DNA from: Actinomycetes bacterium
GTDB taxonomy: Bacteria; Actinomycetota; Acidimicrobiia; Acidimicrobiales; Bog-793
Direction of reading: 5' to 3'
DNA length: 9,246 nucleotides
Assembly (NCBI GenBank): GCA_021785095.1
Contig: JAJYGM010000588.1
Location: 1 to 9,246 of the forward strand
Positions 5,637 through 9,246 of the stretch are shown piece after piece (within the stretch, counting starts at the first letter, position 1; each line of letters begins with the position of its first letter). Below the pieces are notes generated by a model. That model worked only from the letters and a program-made list of their open reading frames with translations, was not told where the DNA came from and ran no database searches. The translations under genes and the position numbers were made by a program.

Positions 5637-6815
5637 ATGTCGTGGCGCCGGTGGGCCGTACTTGTTGGCGTGATCACCACAGCGACCGTGATGGTGGCTT
5701 GCGGGGCGCCAGCGAGCTCGGCCAAGTCCAGATCACCCGGCGCGGCTGGCCCCCCAGCCGGCTTCCAGCCCCAGTCGCTCGAGAGGATCGGGGATGGTCA
5801 GGGGATCGTCGTTGCCGGTACGGCACCGTGCGGCCGCCTGGCCTGCGCCGTCGTCTTGAGCGGAGCGCTCGGAGCAGACGGTCTGGTGCACCACTGGCAC
5901 CGGTTGCGGACTCCGCCGATCCCTGCCACGCACAATGCGCTGTCGCTGAACGTCGGTACGTTGGCGTTCGCAAGCAGCTTGGACGGCTACGACGTGGTCC
6001 CTCCCTCTACCCTCGGCGGAGAGATCCGCGTCTACGTCACCACCGACGGGGGGACCTCATGGCATCAGGCGCGCATCAACGCAGGGACCGTGCTCACCCT
6101 CGCTGAGGCACCATCCGGCTTCTACGCCGTGACCGCCCGCTGCCGCTTCGAGAGCTGCGATGACTATCGGCTGGCACACTCAGCGGCGGGGACGACCCGG
6201 TGGTCGAGCACGCCCATCCCAGGAACTGCCGGACTCGGCGGAAGCCCTGTCGGCCTGGCCGTCCAGGGCACGGAGGTGCTTCTCAACTTCCAGCCTGCTG
6301 TCAAGGGTGGCCCGCCGCACCTGCTGATCGCATCGAATAGTCGCGCCCCGTTCGAGATTCACCTCATGCGACCACTGGTGAGCGTCGGAGCCTGCGTCCT
6401 CAGCCCGCAGCCTGGGGGTGCGGTCTGGGCATCCTGCGCGACAGGCATGCTGGTCTCCTACCTGCACAGCCCGAGCGCCGACGGTCCCTACGTCGGCGTG
6501 TGGCGCTACGCAGGGACAGGTGGTGGCGGCTTCGTCCCAGTCACCGGCAACGTTGCGTACCGCTACACGGGTATCGCGGTCAGCAGCCCGGAGAAGCTCC
6601 CCGGGGATATCGTGCAACGCTCCACAAACGGCGGCCGCACCTTCACCGATGCAGGACCCTGGCCCTTCGCCCGCAACCTCGGCACCACACCACAGTTCCT
6701 CTTCCTCGACGAACAAGAAGGCTTCGGGCTCGGACCAACACCTACGAATGCGGCAGTGTCCGAAGTGGTCGAGACCGCCGACGGAGGTCGCCACTGGACA
6801 CAAGTCCTCCCCTAA
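5637..6815 (+). CDS. Secreted lipoprotein with Asp-box (BNR/YCF48-like) beta-propeller repeats
   Basis: The 392-residue protein starts MSWRRW, followed by a hydrophobic stretch and a lipobox VMVAC with Cys22 as the lipidation site, so it should be anchored on the outer face of the membrane. A Ser/Ala/Pro-rich linker follows (24-45). The mature part carries Asp-box motifs typical of sialidase/BNR and YCF48-like propellers: TTDGGTSWH (135-143), STNGGRTF (329-336) and TADGGRHW (380-387). Less regular repeats lie between them. Cys65, Cys70, Cys169 and Cys174 could form disulfides. No sialidase catalytic set (Arg triad, Tyr/Glu) is evident, so I do not call it an enzyme; a binding or scaffold role is likelier. 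I chose the ATG at 5637 because it puts a basic n-region directly before the hydrophobic core; TTG at 5583 would add 18 unhelpful residues. Confidence 0.8.
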   Translation: MSWRRWAVLVGVITTATVMVACGAPASSAKSRSPGAAGPPAGFQPQSLERIGDGQGIVVAGTAPCGRLACAVVLSGALGADGLVHHWHRLRTPPIPATHNALSLNVGTLAFASSLDGYDVVPPSTLGGEIRVYVTTDGGTSWHQARINAGTVLTLAEAPSGFYAVTARCRFESCDDYRLAHSAAGTTRWSSTPIPGTAGLGGSPVGLAVQGTEVLLNFQPAVKGGPPHLLIASNSRAPFEIHLMRPLVSVGACVLSPQPGGAVWASCATGMLVSYLHSPSADGPYVGVWRYAGTGGGGFVPVTGNVAYRYTGIAVSSPEKLPGDIVQRSTNGGRTFTDAGPWPFARNLGTTPQFLFLDEQEGFGLGPTPTNAAVSEVVETADGGRHWTQVLP

Positions 6816-7056
6816 GCGCCGCGCCCAGAGCCCAGCAACAGAGCAGTCGGTCTGGCACAACGTCGTTCCCCGGCATCGCTTCACCTAAGGTCGCGCGACT
6901 CAGGCCGCCTCAACGGGTCTGCCGAAGACGTCTGCTTGCAAGCCGTCTTTCCGGGCTCCGAGCATCACGCTCTTGGCACCTTTTGTACGGGCACGCGTAC
7001 GTCCCGACGAACGTCGACCGAGGTCCGAGTCCCGCCTGGTGATCCAACTCAGGCTG

Positions 7057-7102
7057 GTAGATAAAGTAGATAAATTCGAATTCGGGCCTCGCCGGCCGGC
7101 CC
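7057..7102 (-). terminator. Possible terminator of the HTH/nucleotidyltransferase unit
   Basis: Two bases after the nucleotidyltransferase stop, on its strand, GGGCC and GGCCC (7098-7102 and 7084-7088) can pair, enclosing the self-complementary GCCGGCCGGC. An A/T-rich run follows, the most AT-rich patch of the window, including a perfect 9-bp tandem repeat GTAGATAAA (7057-7065, 7066-7074) and the palindrome TTCGAA. A hairpin followed by A/T-rich sequence fits a terminator between convergent genes. Confidence 0.35.
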
Positions 7103-7104
7103 TG

Positions 7105-7668
7105 TCATAATCCGAGACCTCGGTCGTCGCCGGGGTTGTAGGACCTGCTTCGTTCCAGATCGAGCTCGGCCTGGCGGGCTACGAGCTCGGGAAGATGTTC
7201 TCGGTCCTTCTCCCTTCCGAGGAGTTCCTTCGAACGGATGAGATCTGGAAGCGCACCAATCCTGACCATGGTCCCGGCCACGTCGATGGTTACAGCCCGG
7301 AACGCCAGATCGTCGTAGCCGCGCTCGAATCCAGCCGGTTCGAGCACGATGTCGACCAGCCCAGCGGAGGTGACCAGTCCGAGGGCGACTGACGAGCCGA
7401 GGATGTGACGCGGTTCGAGCCGGCCGCCGTCGATCCGGAGCCCTTCGGAGACGTCGTCGATCCTCCAACGAGGACTCAAGGAGTTCAGCGCGTCACAAAG
7501 GCGCTGAAGGTTGCGGTCCGATCGTTCAGGGACAACGTCCACGTCCACTGTGCGCAGATCGGCGCCCTGCAGCCGTCCCGCGAAGCTGCCGAAGATCACA
7601 TAGACCACGTGATGCTCGTTGAGCACGTCGCAGAGGCGGCCGAGATGTTCCTCGTCGGTTGAGTTCAC
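7105..7668 (-). CDS. Nucleotidyltransferase of the MNT/AbiEii-like superfamily
   Basis: The 187-residue protein has the nucleotidyltransferase core. VIFGSFAGRLQG (24-35) is the Gly-Ser loop, TVDVDVVPE (40-48) supplies the two metal-binding Asp residues (Asp42 and Asp44), and a third candidate Asp is in GLVDIVLEPAG (Asp106). The following DLIRSKELLGREKDREHLPEL (142-162) is the helical segment common in these proteins. Such domains act as toxins in AbiE-type systems, as antitoxins in MntA/HepT pairs, or transfer nucleotides to tRNA, proteins or small molecules; the target here is unknown. I chose GTG at 7668 because it overlaps the stop of the upstream HTH gene (GTGA), implying coupled translation, and because the residues encoded before it lack protein character. 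No HEPN-type partner is visible. Confidence 0.8.
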   Translation of the reverse strand: MNSTDEEHLGRLCDVLNEHHVVYVIFGSFAGRLQGADLRTVDVDVVPERSDRNLQRLCDALNSLSPRWRIDDVSEGLRIDGGRLEPRHILGSSVALGLVTSAGLVDIVLEPAGFERGYDDLAFRAVTIDVAGTMVRIGALPDLIRSKELLGREKDREHLPELVARQAELDLERSRSYNPGDDRGLGL

Positions 7669-8024
7669 GACCGGGAGACGCGGTGGTTGGATTCTCGTAC
7701 CTGCTCGATTCGTCTCCAGTACTCCCCGTGCTTTTCCTTGTCTCGAACGGCACCGGGAGGCAGGTGCAGGTCGTGCTCGTGGCCACTGTCCCACCAAGCT
7801 GGACGGGACGGCTGAGTGGCGGCGACGAGCTTCAGTAGAAGATCGTAATTCGGTCCTTCGCCGACAGCTCCGGACTCGAGCCGCTCAAGCCAAGCCTCGT
7901 CTACGCCGGCCCGAATGGCTACCTCCGCGGTCGAAAGCCCGGCCGCCTCCCGCAGGGATCGGAGATACTCGGCCGCAGTCAGACCCGAATCACCGGGTCC
8001 ACCTCGTCCTTGGTCCGTTCCCAC
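7665..8024 (-). CDS. XRE-like helix-turn-helix protein paired with the nucleotidyltransferase
   Basis: The 119-residue protein contains a helix-turn-helix of the XRE type at about 18-72. It includes YLRSLREAAGLSTAEVAIRAG, then VDEAWLERLESG and the helix DLLLKLVAAT. The C-terminal part (73-119) is not HTH. It has WWDSGHEHD, then LPPGAVRDKEKH and a basic/aromatic stretch EYWRRIEQVRESNHR, probably used to bind its partner or another ligand. The GTG start at 8024 is the best available: protein character begins within the first 15 residues and no good upstream start lies in frame. The stop overlaps the nucleotidyltransferase start (GTGA). This order, DNA-binding protein first and NTase second, is that of toxin-antitoxin or abortive-infection modules in which the HTH protein represses the operon. 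Confidence 0.78.
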   Translation of the reverse strand: MGTDQGRGGPGDSGLTAAEYLRSLREAAGLSTAEVAIRAGVDEAWLERLESGAVGEGPNYDLLLKLVAATQPSRPAWWDSGHEHDLHLPPGAVRDKEKHGEYWRRIEQVRESNHRVSRS

Positions 8025-8032
8025 AGCTTTCT

Positions 8033-8038
8033 ATCGTA
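8033..8038 (-). promoter_or_regulatory. Possible -10 element for the HTH/NTase unit
   Basis: On the minus strand TACGAT fits TANNNT and ends eight bases before the GTG at 8024. Transcription would then begin at or next to the start codon, giving a leaderless mRNA, which is frequent in actinobacteria. No convincing -35 is seen. Confidence 0.25.
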
Positions 8039-8087
8039 CGACCCATAAAGTCCGATCCGCGCTCTCCCCTGCTGAGCTACGGCGGTC

Positions 8088-8565
8088 CCGGAAGTCGACC
8101 GGAACGACGGTTCTCGCAGGTCGCACTCGTTCTCTGGTCCGTGAGCGACGCCGTTCCGACCGCACCGAACGCGCTCGCGCAGAAGTCCGGTGTCGGCCTC
8201 CCAACACCTCGCCACGCATAACGCTGCCCCGCGCGGCCAGCTTGCCGACCCACGATGCGCTCCGAACCGGCGTCAGGCTCGCCTGCTGCGGGAACCCATC
8301 CGGCCTCCAATCAGCGGACGTCAGCTCCGCGGCCGACGGAGCTGGCACGCGGAGAGCTGTTCGCGAACAACCCGCTCGCCGCAGCGCTGCGTCCGCAAGT
8401 GATTGACGTGGCTCGAGCGGGTACTCGGGGCCCCTGTCGTTGACCATCCTTTTGTCCATCCACTGGCCCCAGATGGACAGATTCCGTCGCGCTCGCTGGA
8501 CCGCTCACCCCATCTGAGCAGCACAAACGAATAGGCTGCCAACCGGCTGGACCCCCCTTGACGCT
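8088..8565. other. Stretch without a convincing gene
   Basis: Between the HTH gene leader and the right repeat there are overlapping open frames on both strands but no recognised motif. A plus frame around 8355-8440 includes ELFANNPLAAALRPQVIDVA, which could be a gene fragment, though nothing identifies it. If an integrase once lay at this end it is no longer readable. Confidence 0.4.
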
Positions 8566-8627
8566 CTTTCAAGGTGGTAGCACGGGTTCGAATCCCGTTG
8601 GGGGTGCTCACATAAGTCCAGCTCACA
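8566..8627 (+). repeat. Right attachment-site-like direct repeat (attR candidate)
   Basis: This is the second copy of the 62-base repeat: the tRNA-Glu segment from the anticodon loop to the 3' end (8566-8606) plus 21 downstream bases. The bases before it do not restore the tRNA 5' half, so no functional tRNA is made here. The single difference from the left copy is A at 8610. Confidence 0.8.
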
Positions 8628-8747
8628 TGGCACATTGGTTGCCAGCTTGGTGGCATGCCCGACCTCGGGCGACAATCCCGTCGACGCTCGCGTTGCCTGG
8701 TTGATTGGCTGGTTGCTTGGCTGGTTGCTTTGGGGGCGGCGATCCAC
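8628..8747. other. Non-coding stretch right of the island
   Basis: The stretch has no gene. Short direct repeats of the type GGCTGGTTGCTT occur around 8707-8730, just before the 20-bp tandem array. Confidence 0.4.
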
Positions 8748-8847
8748 GGGCCGCTCCGGGTGGTCCTGGGCCGCTCCGGGTGGTCCTGGGCCGCTCCGGG
8801 TGGTCCTGGGCCGCTCCGGGTGGTCCTGGGCCGCTCCGGGTGGTCCT
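8748..8847. repeat. 20-bp tandem repeat, five perfect copies
   Basis: Five identical 20-base units run head to tail (starts at 8748, 8768, 8788, 8808, 8828), with core CCGCTCCGGGTGGTCC. The period is not a multiple of three. There are no spacers, so it is not a CRISPR. The open frames that cross it look collagen-like only because of the repeat. It could be a variable-number repeat or a protein-binding array. Confidence 0.9.
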
Positions 8848-8948
8848 GGGTGGCCCGGCGGGACAAATACGACCCGTTCACCCACCCTTGGGCGGTGGGC
8901 AGGCCGCGGGCGCCGCACCATCTACGAGACCGTGCCCCCCGACCGACA

Positions 8949-8977
8949 GGAGGCAGGCCCGCCTCGGCGGGACCTCC
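8949..8977 (-). terminator. Possible hairpin terminator of the ArsR-family gene
   Basis: The outer arms GGAGG (8949-8953) and CCTCC (8973-8977) and the inner stem CCCGC/GCGGG around CTCG make a long GC-rich hairpin with small interruptions. It lies about 34 bases downstream of the ArsR-like stop on the minus strand. No clear U-tract follows. Confidence 0.3.
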
Positions 8978-9010
8978 GAACCGCCCGTCGTCATCGGCCT
9001 GCCTCCCCGG

Positions 9011-9246
9011 TCACGCTCCGCCGAGCAGCCGCCGGAGGAGGGCGAGCCGATCAGGGACGACTGTCCACCACATCCACTTGCCACGCCGCTCGCCGACGAT
9101 GAGGCCCGCCTCGGCGAGCACCCGCGTGTGGTGGGAGATCGTTGGCTGGCTTTTCCCGAGGGGCTTTTCGAGGTGGCAACTGCAAATCTCGCCCCTCGCG
9201 GCGACGAGCGAGAGAAGGCGCAGGCGGACGGGGTCCCCGAGGGCGG
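9011..9246 (-). CDS. ArsR/SmtB-family transcriptional regulator (5' end beyond the window)
   Basis: Reading the minus strand from the window edge gives 77 residues ending at the TGA at 9011-9013. The start codon lies outside, so the gene is partial. The visible part is the winged-helix DNA-binding domain: ALGDPVRLRLLSLVA (first helix), then GEICSCHLEKPLGKSQPTIS (recognition helix, with a Cys-Ser-Cys metal-ligand motif at 21-23), HHTRVLAEAGLI, and the wing GERRGKWMWWTVVP. The CxC next to the recognition helix is the As(III)/metal-sensing site of ArsR-type repressors, so this is probably a repressor released by arsenite, antimonite or a soft metal. The operator and target genes are outside the window. 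It is the first gene right of the island and in chromosomal-type context. Confidence 0.88.
   Translation of the reverse strand, partial: ALGDPVRLRLLSLVAARGEICSCHLEKPLGKSQPTISHHTRVLAEAGLIVGERRGKWMWWTVVPDRLALLRRLLGGA

Larger units (their letters stand above)
2873..8627. mobile_element. Putative tRNA-Glu-integrated genomic island (about 5.7 kb, no visible integrase)
   Basis: The interval is bounded by the 62-base direct repeats. Contents in order: an HNH-like fragment (minus), a P-loop kinase-like gene (plus), a damaged locus with a membrane protein and two gene fragments (plus), a lipoprotein with Asp boxes (plus), and an HTH/nucleotidyltransferase pair (minus). Gene density is low and orientations are mixed, unlike the tight operon left of the tRNA. 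No tyrosine or serine recombinase, relaxase or phage structural gene is recognisable. The island may have lost its integrase, been moved in trans, or be the residue of a larger element. The boundaries are seen in the sequence; mobility is inferred. Confidence 0.6.

Noticed and set aside
5510..6106. Plus-strand open frame overlapping the lipoprotein gene
   Set aside because: It overlaps the lipoprotein in another frame, contains the hairpin region, and has low-complexity Arg-rich composition. The lipoprotein frame has signal peptide and Asp boxes.
6925..6949. Inverted repeat AAGACG...CGTCTT after the lipoprotein gene
   Set aside because: The stem is only six base pairs with a 13-base gap and no T-run. 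It is too weak to call a terminator.
8566..8627. A second tRNA-Glu gene
   Set aside because: Only the part from the anticodon loop onward is present. The acceptor 5' strand, D-arm and anticodon 5' stem are missing, so no tRNA can form.
8748..8847. CRISPR array
   Set aside because: The units are contiguous 20-mers with no spacers between them, so it is a plain tandem repeat.
8321..8921. Collagen-like Gly/Pro repeats in minus-strand frames
   Set aside because: They arise from the 20-bp tandem array and change motif in each frame. There is no start with a ribosome-binding site and no family match.

Overview
The window comes from a high-GC genome and is most likely actinobacterial. The evidence is a clpS gene followed by a DUF2017 gene with stop/start overlaps, strongly G/C third codon positions, GTG and TTG starts, and a tRNA-Glu of actinobacterial type. 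An Acidimicrobiia-like lineage is possible, but this is an inference and not demonstrated.

Layout. (1) Positions 1-2727 are a compact plus-strand chromosomal operon. It holds the 3' end of a membrane protein gene with a Gly-rich tail, then clpS, a DUF2017 gene, and a long gene fusing a peptidase-S51/class-I-amidotransferase-like domain to a region resembling the C-terminus of cysteinyl-tRNA synthetase. Each junction is a 4-base stop/start overlap (ATGA, ATGA, TTGA), so translation is probably coupled. (2) A tRNA-Glu(TTC) gene lies at 2841-2913 behind a plausible promoter. (3) The last 41 bases of that tRNA plus 21 bases downstream recur almost exactly at 8566-8627. The copy begins at the first base of the anticodon loop, which is typical of a tyrosine-recombinase attachment site in a tRNA gene. 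The 5.7 kb between the copies therefore looks like an integrated island, but I see no integrase in it. (4) The island is loosely packed. It carries a minus-strand HNH-like fragment, a P-loop nucleotide-kinase-like gene, a broken locus with a membrane protein and a shifted downstream frame, a lipoprotein with Asp-box/BNR repeats, and a minus-strand two-gene unit of an HTH protein and a MNT/AbiEii-like nucleotidyltransferase. (5) Beyond the right repeat are a 20-bp tandem repeat (five copies) and the C-terminal part of a minus-strand ArsR-family regulator running off the window.

How the parts work together. ClpS delivers N-degron substrates to the ClpCP/ClpAP protease, and DUF2017 commonly sits beside it in actinobacteria. 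The most system-like cargo in the island is the HTH/nucleotidyltransferase pair, whose GTGA overlap and content resemble toxin-antitoxin or abortive-infection modules. The rest of the island looks like decayed or orphan cargo.
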